This document shows positions 41,718-50,560 of a stretch of DNA of 64,000 nucleotides, one piece after another. The stretch is from positions 1 to 64,000 of the forward strand of contig NZ_CAXBCK010000011.1 of assembly GCF_963974425.1 (NCBI RefSeq), written 5' to 3'. A program made the translations under genes and the position numbers. The DNA is from Marixanthomonas sp963974425 (lineage in GTDB: Bacteria; Bacteroidota; Bacteroidia; Flavobacteriales; Flavobacteriaceae). The stretch's first letter is position 1. Every line of letters begins with the position of its first letter. The notes under the pieces were generated by a model that saw only the letters and a program-made list of their open reading frames with translations, did no database searches and was not told the origin of the DNA.

Positions 41718-44195
41718 TTATTCAACTTCTAGAAAATCAGTTTTATAGAAGGGAATTCCAGTCTCGGTAATTCCTTGAATTTCTATTTGAACCCTACCCT
41801 TCTCATCACTTGTGTAAAATGAAACTTCAGCGTTTCGGTAACCGTTGGTAACTATATTTGGCTTCCAGAAAAGTGTTGTACGTCTATCTTCTCTGCTCCT
41901 GTTTCTATCTATTAAAGAGTAATCGGGTGCGTAAAACTCCCGAGCGTTATAAAAACCAGAAGCGTTAAAGTTGACTGAACCCGGTTTTCTGTCAGAAATA
42001 TCCGCTTTATCTCTTTGACCTCTTTTAGTATAAATTGCTATGATGCCTTGTGCTTCTAAGGCATATCCTCCAGATGCTTGACCCGTATTGTGTACATCTA
42101 TAAAATCTATATCTGTTTGGGGGACAGAACGAGCAGTAAGTAAATCTACCTTAACATTGTCTAAATAAAAAGCAGGTTTTAATCCTCTAAGATTTACTTC
42201 AAAATCTTGTGAGGTTTGATTTAAATAACCTTGTTTTCTACCAATTCGAACTCCTGGAATATTTGCTATTAATTCCATAAAGTCATTTGCTCCATGCATA
42301 CCGAATTCATCTACTACCACGCGATGCGATGGTGCAAAAAATCGAGTTCTTTTATTTCTTGCAGCTTCCTTAATTTCTTCTTCAGAGGTTACTTTTCCTT
42401 CAAGCTTTACTTCATCCAATAACTCCCTGTCGCCATCATACTTAAAATTTCTGAATATATTTTTTTGTGTTTTTTTTCTATATGTTTCAATATTTAGGAC
42501 TTCTTGATTAAATGGATTGATAACTCTATTGGGGATAATACTGGGTTTTTGCTTAGGAGGATTTAGAATAATATTAGTATCACCAAAATTTGGTTTTTCT
42601 GAAGATATAGCTTCCCCGGCGTTAAAATAAACATCAATAGTATCATTAAAGACAAAAGGGCCATAGGAAAAGTGTCCACTTTTATCGGTTTTCTGTGTTT
42701 CTTGATAAAATCCACCTTTTCTAAAGGTTAATTTGGTTTCACTAATTTTATTCTGAAAAGGGGATTTTGAATCAATAGTTTTACCAGAAATATAAATCCC
42801 TTCCTCTGGTTTAAATTCTTGAAACGGACTTTTCTCTAATAACTCTTGCCAAGTAAAACGTCGCCAACCGTGGGTTAGCATTGTTAAATCGAGTAGTTGA
42901 TTTTTTTTAATGGTATCTCCAGCAGTAAAAAAGTAGTTGGGGGATTTTATCTTACCTCTTAAATCTGAATTTAGTAGTAACCAGGTTTTAATATTTTCAG
43001 AATTGTTATTTGGTTTAATCAGTTCAGCGTCTGTAACAGAAACAGAATAGGTGCCAGGAATCAATCTTCCTTGTGAATTTTTAAGCTCAATTTCTAAATT
43101 CACCTTATCCCTTGTGGTTGTAGATGTTCCATTGGTTTTTTCAACTGAAATAGAAATATTTTCTTCTTTTTTAATATATGCCAACCGTTCTGCTACTGGT
43201 TTTTTAGAACCATTGAATAGGACAATGTCTAGAATACCTTCTTTTAAATCATCTTTTGGTATTTTTAATAACATGGATTTTTTGTCTTGATATTGAGTAT
43301 AATCAAAAACAGCTAATCCTCTTTGTTGACCAATAACCAAGGTGTTTTTTAGCCCTTCTTCTTTATTGGTCGAAATATTAATTAACACCTCTTTTTCATC
43401 TATAGAGGTGTTTATAACGAATCCTTTTTCAAGCGGAACAGGCAAAGGATATACAATATCCTCGTTAGCCGAACTAATAACCGCTCGATACTCTTTACCA
43501 GGCTCTGGGTTTATATAAAAAGAGCCGAGACCAAACTCGAAGGTTTTAAAGTCTGTGATTTGATTGCCTTGCGCATCTTCAATAATCCCCACAACTGGAT
43601 TAGCCGATAAATTGGCGCCTTTTATTTTTACCGCCACTTTATTACTCATTCCAGAAACTAAATAGCCTCCCTCAGGATAAAATCCTATTTCGGGCAATAT
43701 TGAAGTTTTTGTTTCTTCAGACTCGTTATTATTATTTGAATCTTGACTATTTTCATTTAAAGCAAAAACTGGAATTTCCTTTTTAAAGAAGAAATATTTT
43801 GGTTGATTCCGCATGTAATTGGTATAAGCGCGTAAAAGATACGTGCCTTCTTTTAAATCTAGAGGCAACTTAAAATCGCCTTCTGCACTAATTGATTCAG
43901 TAAATAGCTTTCGCTCGCTAATTATATTGTCATTATCATCTATTAGCTCTACATAAATAACATTGCTTTTATTGGTTTCTGTATGGGTAACACCGTTCAC
44001 GAGATAGGTATTGTACCATATATCTTCTCCTGCTGTATAATAGGGTTTGTCTGTTTGAATGTAAATTTTTTCAGGATATTTTTCAGTAGCGTATTCGTTA
44101 AGTCTATTTAGAATTAGAAATTTTAATCCGGATAAATCACTTACTGAAAATGCAAGGCATAAAAAGCATATTGTCAGTATTAAAGCCTTTTTCAT
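41718..44195 (-). CDS. MG2-type and TonB-plug domain protein of the outer membrane
   Basis: The 825-residue protein has a signal peptide (MKKALILTICFLCLAF). An MG2 (macroglobulin) domain follows at about 35-130, with KIYIQTDKPYYTAGEDIWY and FKLPLDLKEGTYLLRAYTN. The middle region is beta-rich, including a possible carboxypeptidase-regulatory-like segment (GIYISGKTIDSKS). A segment resembling the TonB-dependent receptor plug (about 630-750) contains NDFMELIANIPGVRI, LRGLKPAFYLDNVKVD and GIIAIYTKRG. The beta-barrel of a real receptor is missing. Bacteroidota carry many such MG2/plug hybrids of unproven function; they may be surface receptors or partners of TonB systems. It is followed 110 bases later by the propeller-like gene. 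Confidence 0.85.
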   Translation of the reverse strand: MKKALILTICFLCLAFSVSDLSGLKFLILNRLNEYATEKYPEKIYIQTDKPYYTAGEDIWYNTYLVNGVTHTETNKSNVIYVELIDDNDNIISERKLFTESISAEGDFKLPLDLKEGTYLLRAYTNYMRNQPKYFFFKKEIPVFALNENSQDSNNNNESEETKTSILPEIGFYPEGGYLVSGMSNKVAVKIKGANLSANPVVGIIEDAQGNQITDFKTFEFGLGSFYINPEPGKEYRAVISSANEDIVYPLPVPLEKGFVINTSIDEKEVLINISTNKEEGLKNTLVIGQQRGLAVFDYTQYQDKKSMLLKIPKDDLKEGILDIVLFNGSKKPVAERLAYIKKEENISISVEKTNGTSTTTRDKVNLEIELKNSQGRLIPGTYSVSVTDAELIKPNNNSENIKTWLLLNSDLRGKIKSPNYFFTAGDTIKKNQLLDLTMLTHGWRRFTWQELLEKSPFQEFKPEEGIYISGKTIDSKSPFQNKISETKLTFRKGGFYQETQKTDKSGHFSYGPFVFNDTIDVYFNAGEAISSEKPNFGDTNIILNPPKQKPSIIPNRVINPFNQEVLNIETYRKKTQKNIFRNFKYDGDRELLDEVKLEGKVTSEEEIKEAARNKRTRFFAPSHRVVVDEFGMHGANDFMELIANIPGVRIGRKQGYLNQTSQDFEVNLRGLKPAFYLDNVKVDLLTARSVPQTDIDFIDVHNTGQASGGYALEAQGIIAIYTKRGQRDKADISDRKPGSVNFNASGFYNAREFYAPDYSLIDRNRSREDRRTTLFWKPNIVTNGYRNAEVSFYTSDEKGRVQIEIQGITETGIPFYKTDFLEVE

Positions 44196-44302
44196 AATAA
44201 TATTATATTAATCTTTCATAAATATAGTAAAATTATGCTTTTTATGTGATTTTGAATCAGTTGATAATTTGAAAATGATAAAAGTACTGCAGAAGGATTT
44301 TA

Positions 44303-44339
44303 ATAAAAAAACCTGCAAGATTTTCCTAATCTTGCAGGT
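44303..44339 (-). terminator. Rho-independent terminator closing the beta-oxidation operon
   Basis: Stem ACCTGCAAGAT / ATCTTGCAGGT, short loop. The A run at 44305-44311 gives a T run on the minus strand. It lies 33 bases beyond the acyl-CoA dehydrogenase stop. Confidence 0.85.
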
Positions 44340-44371
44340 CATACTTTAAGTAGTATTAATTATTTGTTAAC

Positions 44372-46177
44372 TTAAAACGGATACGTATTTTCCGCTGTTA
44401 CTTTCTCAGCAATCTTGTTTCGTAATTGAACAATATTAGGGAAGTTATCATACTTCGTCCAACGTTTAAGTCCCATTAGCATTGCTTTTTGTTCGTCACC
44501 TTCAGCAAAGGATATGATTCCTTCTTTTGCTTTTTGATTCACAATCTCCACTGCATGATATAAATATAATTGCGCCATAGCTACTTGATAATCAGCATCT
44601 GAATTATCACGTTTATGGTTCTTTTCGGCACGTAGAATAGCACTTTCTGCCATGTAGATTTCAATTAAAATATCGGCTGAAGCCAATAATAATTGTTGGT
44701 GCTCTTCTAGTTCAGGACCGTATTTTTTAACAGCACTACCAGCAACCATCAATAATACTTTTTTCAACTTGGCAACCATTGCTTTTTCTTCTGAAAGTAC
44801 TTTAGAATAATCAGGTGTATCAAATGATGGAATACCCATCAATTCTTCACCAACAGCTTGTGCAGGGCCTAATAAATCTACGTGACCTTTCATTGCTTTT
44901 TTTACAAGCATTCCAATAGCCAACATTCGGTTTATCTCGTTTGTACCTTCGTAAATACGAGCAATACGAGCATCACGCCAAGCAGATTCCATTGGGGTGT
45001 CGGCGCTAAAGCCCATTCCACCGAAAATCTGAATTCCTTCATCGGCACAGTTTTGAATGTCTTCAGAAACTGCTACTTTTAAAATAGAGCATTCTATTGC
45101 GTATTCTTCTACACTTTTTAATTCAGCTTCTTGGTGGCTGTTTCCAGCTTCCATACGAAGTGCGATACGTTCTTCAATGTTTTTACCAGCACGGTAGCTA
45201 GCACTCTCACCAGCAAAAGCAGAGGTTGCCATTTCGGCTAATTTCGATTTAATAGCACCAAACTTAGCAATTGGAGTTTTAAACTGAACCCTGTCGTTAG
45301 CATATTTAACCGCTTGGTCTATAACGCGACGTTGTGCATCTAAACTAGCTGCAGCCAACTTAATTCGACCTACATTTAAAGCATTCATCGCAATTTTAAA
45401 TCCGTTTCCTCTTTCTGAAAGCATGTTCTCAACTGGCACTTTGGTATCGTTGAAAAACACTTGACGAGTAGAGGAGGAGTGGATGCCTAATTTTTTCTCT
45501 TCTTCGCCAAACGTAATTCCGTTTTCAGAATCATTTTCAACTATAAACCCTGTAATATATTTGTCGTCTTCAATACGAGCAAAAACGATAAATACATCTG
45601 CAAATCCCGCATTTGAGATCCACATTTTTTGACCGTTGATGATGTAGTTTTTCCCATCTTCAGAAAGAACAGCTTTTGTTTTTCCACTGTTGGCATCACT
45701 TCCTGCACCTGGTTCAGTAAGGCAATAAGCGCCAAACCATTCACCAGTAGCTAATTTAGGAACGTATTTTTTCTTTTGTTCTTCCGTACCATAAAGTGTA
45801 ATTGGCATTGTACCAATACCTGTATGTGCACCGAAAGCTGTTGCTACAGAGCCTGTAGCTCCTGAAATGTAATCGCAGACCAACATTGTGGTTACGAAGC
45901 CCATTCCTAATCCGTCATATTCTTCAGGAACGGCTACACCCAATAACCCCATTTCACCAGCTTTACGCATAACTTCTTCTGTTAATGCGTAATTTTTCTT
46001 TTCAAATTCTTCTTTTTTCGGCCAGATTTCGCGATCTACGAATTCTTTAACCGAATCACGCATCATTTTTTGTTCTTCGGAAAAATCTTCCGGAGTAAAA
46101 ATATCGTTAGCAGCTGTTTCTTTTACCAGAAACTGTCCGCCGCGAAGCAATTCTTTATTTTCAGCAGTTGTACTCAT
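44372..46177 (-). CDS. Acyl-CoA dehydrogenase
   Basis: The enzyme catalyses the first step of fatty-acid beta-oxidation, making trans-2-enoyl-CoA with FAD and passing electrons to ETF. The 601-residue length matches the long (VLCAD/ACAD9-like) type with a C-terminal helical extension. Motifs: PEEYDGLGMG near 83, substrate/FAD stretch YCLTEPGAGSDANSG near 152, WISNAGFADVFIVFAR, GNGFKIAMNALNVGRIKLAA, and GGMGFSADTPMESAWRDARIARIYEGTNEINR near 405-435, which carries the catalytic-Glu region. It is the last of four genes (MarR, fusion enzyme, thiolase, this) on the minus strand and is followed by a terminator. Confidence 0.96.
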   Translation of the reverse strand: MSTTAENKELLRGGQFLVKETAANDIFTPEDFSEEQKMMRDSVKEFVDREIWPKKEEFEKKNYALTEEVMRKAGEMGLLGVAVPEEYDGLGMGFVTTMLVCDYISGATGSVATAFGAHTGIGTMPITLYGTEEQKKKYVPKLATGEWFGAYCLTEPGAGSDANSGKTKAVLSEDGKNYIINGQKMWISNAGFADVFIVFARIEDDKYITGFIVENDSENGITFGEEEKKLGIHSSSTRQVFFNDTKVPVENMLSERGNGFKIAMNALNVGRIKLAAASLDAQRRVIDQAVKYANDRVQFKTPIAKFGAIKSKLAEMATSAFAGESASYRAGKNIEERIALRMEAGNSHQEAELKSVEEYAIECSILKVAVSEDIQNCADEGIQIFGGMGFSADTPMESAWRDARIARIYEGTNEINRMLAIGMLVKKAMKGHVDLLGPAQAVGEELMGIPSFDTPDYSKVLSEEKAMVAKLKKVLLMVAGSAVKKYGPELEEHQQLLLASADILIEIYMAESAILRAEKNHKRDNSDADYQVAMAQLYLYHAVEIVNQKAKEGIISFAEGDEQKAMLMGLKRWTKYDNFPNIVQLRNKIAEKVTAENTYPF

Positions 46178-46254
46178 TTTTTTAGATTTTAGTAGTTAGT
46201 ATTAAGTATTGAGAATCCTTTCTCGTTACTTCATACTCATATTTCAATACTTAA

Positions 46255-47445
46255 TTAATTTAAAAACTCATAAATTCCGGCAGCACCTTGTCCAGTACCA
46301 ACGCACATAGTAACCATACCATACTTACCTTGCATATCACGCTTTCTCATTTCATCGAAAAGTTGAACGGATAATTTACTACCAGTACAGCCAAGTGGGT
46401 GACCTAGTGCAATCGCTCCTCCATTTACGTTTACTATATCTTTATTAAGACCTAGCTTTCTAATTACAGCAAGAGATTGAGAAGCGAATGCTTCATTCAA
46501 TTCTACTAAACCGATTTGATCTAGCTTCATACCTGCTTGGTCTAAGGCTTTTGGAATTGCTTTAATTGGTCCAATCCCCATAATACGAGGTTCAACCCCT
46601 ACAGCGGCATAATTTACCATACGGGCGATAGGCTCTATATTTAATTCTTTCACCATTTCTTCACTCATTACCATTGTAAAAGCGGCACCATCACTCATTT
46701 GCGATGAGTTACCAGCTGTTACACTTCCGCCTTCCGCAAAAACAGGACGAAGTTTAGACAAAGCTTCCATGTTGGTTCCTTTTCTAGGTCCTTCGTCTTT
46801 ATTTACAGTATAAGTTTTCGTTTCTTTTTTACCAGCATCGTTTACAAATGTTTCATCCACATCAATAGGAACAATCTGGTCTTGAAAACGGTTTTCTTCT
46901 TGTGCTTTCAAAGCTTTCATATGGCTGTTGTAAGCAAATTCATCTTGATCTTCGCGAGAAACTTTATATTCATTAGCAACAGCTTCTGCTGTTAGTCCCA
47001 TTCCCCAGTAATAATCTTCATTCCCTTGCTTGGCTAATTTATAATCGGGTACTGGTTTGTAACCACCCATTGGAATGTAACTCATACTTTCGGCACCACC
47101 GGCGATTATACAATCGGCCATACCACTTTGAATTTTAGCGGTAGCCATCGCAATCGTTTCAACACCTGAAGCACAGTATCTATTTACTGTAACACCAGGG
47201 ATATCTTCAATTTTAAGTCCCATTAAGGAAATTAAACGCCCCATGTTAAGGCCTTGTTCGGCTTCAGGCATCGCATTACCGACAATTACATCGTCTATGC
47301 GTTTTTTATCAAGTTGCGGAAGTTCATTCATCATATATTGAATGGTTTCTGCAGCCAGTTCATCTGGTCTTTTAAAACGGAACAAGCCTCTAGGTGCTTT
47401 CCCTACTGCTGTTCTGTATGCTTTTACTATATATGCTGTTTTCAT
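46255..47445 (-). CDS. fadA: Acetyl-CoA acyltransferase (3-ketoacyl-CoA thiolase)
   Basis: This enzyme performs thiolytic cleavage of 3-ketoacyl-CoA, the last step of beta-oxidation. The 396-residue length is normal. The nucleophile is Cys91 in NRYCASGVETIAMA. The C-terminal catalytic motifs NEAFASQ, GGAIALGHPLGCTGS and MCVGTGQG are all present. The gene lies 57 bases downstream of the fused hydratase/dehydrogenase gene and 77 bases upstream of the acyl-CoA dehydrogenase gene, with no terminator between. FadA and the fusion enzyme usually form one trifunctional complex. FadA-type versus biosynthetic AtoB type is settled by this operon context. Confidence 0.95.
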   Translation of the reverse strand: MKTAYIVKAYRTAVGKAPRGLFRFKRPDELAAETIQYMMNELPQLDKKRIDDVIVGNAMPEAEQGLNMGRLISLMGLKIEDIPGVTVNRYCASGVETIAMATAKIQSGMADCIIAGGAESMSYIPMGGYKPVPDYKLAKQGNEDYYWGMGLTAEAVANEYKVSREDQDEFAYNSHMKALKAQEENRFQDQIVPIDVDETFVNDAGKKETKTYTVNKDEGPRKGTNMEALSKLRPVFAEGGSVTAGNSSQMSDGAAFTMVMSEEMVKELNIEPIARMVNYAAVGVEPRIMGIGPIKAIPKALDQAGMKLDQIGLVELNEAFASQSLAVIRKLGLNKDIVNVNGGAIALGHPLGCTGSKLSVQLFDEMRKRDMQGKYGMVTMCVGTGQGAAGIYEFLN

Positions 47446-47502
47446 ATTTTTTTATTTTGAATTATTAAACTTTAGTGCTTTAACTTTCTAATATTTAATA
47501 AT

Positions 47503-49911
47503 CTAATTTCTCAGTGGTTTGTTTTTCTGAATCATATGCTGCAACCTTTCCAAAGTTTTTCGTTCTCCACAAAGGCTTAAAAATGCTTCTCTTTCAAGGT
47601 CTAACAAGTACTGCTCGCTAACTTGTTGTGGTTCGCTTAAATCGCCACCGGCCATTACCCAAGCTAGCTTGTTTGCAATTTTCTTATCGTGTTCACTAAT
47701 GTATTTTCCGGCCTGCATTTGGTCTGTCCCAACAAGGAATGCACCTAATGCTTGTTTACCTAATACTTTAATGTCGGTTCTTTCAATAGGTTTTGTATAC
47801 CCTTGATCTGCCATCATTCGTGCTACTTCTTTAGCAGCAGCAATACGACGGTTTTTATTTACGATTATAATATCTTTTCCTTCTTTCAGGATATTGGTAT
47901 CGAAAGCTTCGTAAGCAGAAGTAGATACCTTTGCCATCCCGATGGTTAAGAAATGCTCTCTTAGTGTATTAAGCTCTACATCTCCTTTTTGAAATAAATC
48001 TTGAGCGCGAACGGTCATTTCTTTAGAACCACCACCGCCAGGAATTACTCCAACGCCAAATTCAACTAAACCAATGTAACTCTCTGCAGATGCTACTACG
48101 CGGTCGGCGTGTAAGGTCATTTCGCAACCACCACCTAATGTCATCCCGTGAGGGGCAACTACGGTTGGAATTGAAGAATAACGAAGACGCATACACGTGT
48201 CTTGGAAGTATTTAACAGCAGCGTTCAATTCATCATATTCTTGCTCTACCGCCATCATAAAAATCATTCCTACGTTGGCACCAACAGAGAAATTTTTTCC
48301 GTTGTTGGCAATTACCAATCCGTCGTAGCTTTTTTCGGCAATATCGATAGCTTTGTTAATCCCGGCTAATACATCGCCGCCAACGCTGTTCATTTTACTT
48401 ATGAATTCTACATTTAAAATACCATCGCCAAGATCTTCAACTACAACTCCGCTGTTTTTGAATACCTCTTTGCTTTCGCGAATGTTATCTAAAATAATGT
48501 ATGAATCCTGCCCAGGAATTTTAACGTGTGTTTTTTCAGGAACACCATAATAGTAGGTGTTTCCTTCTCGAACGTCGTAGAAACTGTCTACTCCGGTTTC
48601 AAGCATTTCGCTTACCCAAGCTGCAGGCTCTTTTCCTAGTTCTTTTATTAATTCGATTCCTTTCTTAACACCAACGGCATCCCAAATTTCGAAAGGTCCG
48701 TGTTCCCATCCAAATCCGGCTTTCATCGCATCATCAATTTTGTAAAGCTCATCGGTAATTTCAGGAATACGTTTAGAAACGTAGGCGAATAGTGCACCAA
48801 AGTTTTTACGGTAAAACTCACCAGCTTTGTCATCACCATCTATCAATACTTTAAATCGATCGGCAACGACATCGATGTCTTTGGTTTTTTTCAAGGTGTC
48901 GAATGAGGCGCGTTCTTTGTCGCGATACTCCATAGATTCTAAATCTAAAGTCAAGATTTCGCTGCTACCGTCTTCTTTTTTAATTTTTTTATAGAACCCT
49001 TGTCCGCTTTTGCTACCTAACCATTCTTTTTCCATCATAGTATCGATGAAATTAGGCAGTTCAAAAATGTCATGTTCTTCGTCTTCTGGCACATTTTTAT
49101 GAATACCGTTTGCTACGTGAACTAAGGTGTCAAGCCCAACAACATCTACCGTTCGGAAAGTAGCAGATTTTGGCCGACCGATTACCGGACCTGTTAATTT
49201 ATCAACCTCTTCAACGGTTAAGCCCATTTCTTTTACTTGATGAAATAAACTTTGAATTCCGAAGATTCCAATTCGATTCCCTATAAAAGCAGGGGTGTCT
49301 TTGGCAACGATAGAAGTTTTACCAAGAAACTTTTCGCCGTACTCATTTAAGAAGTCAAGCACATCTTGATCAGTTTTTGGCCCAGGGATGATTTCAAAAA
49401 GCTCTAAATAACGTGGTGGGTTAAAGAAGTGTGTTCCGCAGAAATGTTTCTGAAAATCTTCACTTCTACCTTCACTCATCATATTGATAGGAATACCTGA
49501 GGTATTTGAAGTAATTAGCGTTCCTTCTTTTCTATGTTTTTCAAGGTTTTCGAAAACTTGTTGCTTTATATCTAGTCGTTCTACAACAACTTCGATAATC
49601 CAATCTACTTCAGAAACTTTTGCAATATCATCTTCCATATTTCCTGTAGAAATACGGTCTGCAAAATCTTTGTGGTAGAGTGGAGCAGGTTTCGATTTTA
49701 TAGAATCCTGCAACGATTGATTTACCAAACGATTGCGCACTTGTTTATCTTCAAGGGTAAGTCCTTTTTTCTTTTCTTTATCGGTAAGTTCACGCGGAAC
49801 AATGTCTAGCAGTAATACCTCCACGCCAATATTGGCAAAGTGACAGGCAATCCCGCTTCCCATAATTCCGGAACCTATTACGGCTACTTTATTTATTCTT
49901 CTCTTAGACAT
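47503..49911 (-). CDS. fadN: 3-hydroxyacyl-CoA dehydrogenase / enoyl-CoA hydratase fusion
   Basis: The 802-residue enzyme joins steps two and three of beta-oxidation. The dehydrogenase comes first: NAD motif VAVIGSGIMGSGIACHFANIG (8-28), FCGTHFFNPPRYLELFEII near 160, then the C-terminal dehydrogenase domains (GFGWEHGPFEIWDAVG). The crotonase-type hydratase is at the C-terminal side (about 520-720), with ANNGKNFSVGANVGM and PHGMTLGGGCEMTLHADRVVASAESYIGLVEFGVGVIPGGGG. This dehydrogenase-first order matches Bacillus FadN rather than E. coli FadB. It starts immediately after MarR (one base between stop and start), so the two are tightly coupled. Confidence 0.95.
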   Translation of the reverse strand: MSKRRINKVAVIGSGIMGSGIACHFANIGVEVLLLDIVPRELTDKEKKKGLTLEDKQVRNRLVNQSLQDSIKSKPAPLYHKDFADRISTGNMEDDIAKVSEVDWIIEVVVERLDIKQQVFENLEKHRKEGTLITSNTSGIPINMMSEGRSEDFQKHFCGTHFFNPPRYLELFEIIPGPKTDQDVLDFLNEYGEKFLGKTSIVAKDTPAFIGNRIGIFGIQSLFHQVKEMGLTVEEVDKLTGPVIGRPKSATFRTVDVVGLDTLVHVANGIHKNVPEDEEHDIFELPNFIDTMMEKEWLGSKSGQGFYKKIKKEDGSSEILTLDLESMEYRDKERASFDTLKKTKDIDVVADRFKVLIDGDDKAGEFYRKNFGALFAYVSKRIPEITDELYKIDDAMKAGFGWEHGPFEIWDAVGVKKGIELIKELGKEPAAWVSEMLETGVDSFYDVREGNTYYYGVPEKTHVKIPGQDSYIILDNIRESKEVFKNSGVVVEDLGDGILNVEFISKMNSVGGDVLAGINKAIDIAEKSYDGLVIANNGKNFSVGANVGMIFMMAVEQEYDELNAAVKYFQDTCMRLRYSSIPTVVAPHGMTLGGGCEMTLHADRVVASAESYIGLVEFGVGVIPGGGGSKEMTVRAQDLFQKGDVELNTLREHFLTIGMAKVSTSAYEAFDTNILKEGKDIIIVNKNRRIAAAKEVARMMADQGYTKPIERTDIKVLGKQALGAFLVGTDQMQAGKYISEHDKKIANKLAWVMAGGDLSEPQQVSEQYLLDLEREAFLSLCGERKTLERLQHMIQKNKPLRN

Positions 49912-49912
49912 A

Positions 49913-50359
49913 TTATGCTATTTTTTCGGTATATATTTTTTTTGAATTAATCAGTTCTAAAATAGTACTGGCCACTTTTTTAAACGTTTGTAGTTCTTCT
50001 TCTGAAATATTCTCTTTTACAGCTTCATCAAACCGAAGCACCACATTTTTTGAAAACTCTCTCATTTCTTTCCCAAAAGGGGTTAAGTGTATTAAAACTC
50101 CGCGGCCGTCTTCGGGGTTTGGTTTTCGTTCAATTAAACCTTTTCCTTCCATATTTTTTAGCGTACGCGAGAGGCTAGTGGCTTCCATTCCCATTTTAGG
50201 GCCTAAGGCTGTAGAAGGTGTTCCTTCTTCAGGATCGATGCTTATTAAGGCAAATCCTGTTGCCATCGTACTATCTTTTTTACTGGCCTCTTCGTTATAC
50301 ATTTTTTGTACGTTCATCCAAGTAGAGCGCAGTATGTAATCTATTGTTTTTTCTTTCAA
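49913..50359 (-). CDS. MarR-family regulator of the beta-oxidation operon
   Basis: The 148-residue protein has the MarR winged helix: ATSLSRTLKNMEGKGLIERKPNPEDGRGVLIHLTPFG (about 75-110), flanked by dimerisation helices. The start is TTG at 50359; the next ATG is 14 codons in and would cut the first helix. It heads the operon and abuts the fusion-enzyme gene, so it very likely regulates fatty-acid degradation, with acyl-CoA as probable ligand (inference). A promoter element at 50387-50394 and a palindrome just upstream of it give a plausible self-regulation site. Bacteroidota beta-oxidation operons often begin with a MarR gene. Confidence 0.92.
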   Translation of the reverse strand: MKEKTIDYILRSTWMNVQKMYNEEASKKDSTMATGFALISIDPEEGTPSTALGPKMGMEATSLSRTLKNMEGKGLIERKPNPEDGRGVLIHLTPFGKEMREFSKNVVLRFDEAVKENISEEELQTFKKVASTILELINSKKIYTEKIA

Positions 50360-50386
50360 AAAGTATTGTTTTGTTTATCGGGATAC

Positions 50387-50394
50387 CAAAGATA
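50387..50394 (-). promoter_or_regulatory. -7 promoter element of the beta-oxidation operon
   Basis: On the minus strand TATCTTTG matches TAnnTTTG exactly, 27 bases before the TTG start of marR. Confidence 0.65.
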
Positions 50395-50403
50395 GAAAAT
50401 TTT

Positions 50404-50419
50404 ATTATGCGTGCATAGT
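50404..50419. promoter_or_regulatory. Palindromic operator candidate for the MarR regulator
   Basis: ATTATGCGTGCATAGT is an inverted repeat: TATGC and GCATA around a 2-base centre, extended to seven bases with one mismatch. It sits 9-25 bases upstream of the -7 box, overlapping the spacer and -33 region, where a MarR dimer would block RNA polymerase. Size and symmetry fit MarR sites; binding is inferred. Confidence 0.55.
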
Positions 50420-50560
50420 AAATAAATGTAAAATTTTTCTGATGAATGTTAAATAAACGTATATAATAGAAAAGGGTTGCGGTATTTACTTTTATTTAAG
50501 AAAACAAAAGTGTTTTAATTACTCTTGAGGTTTAAGTAATTAGTAATTATATAGAAAAAA

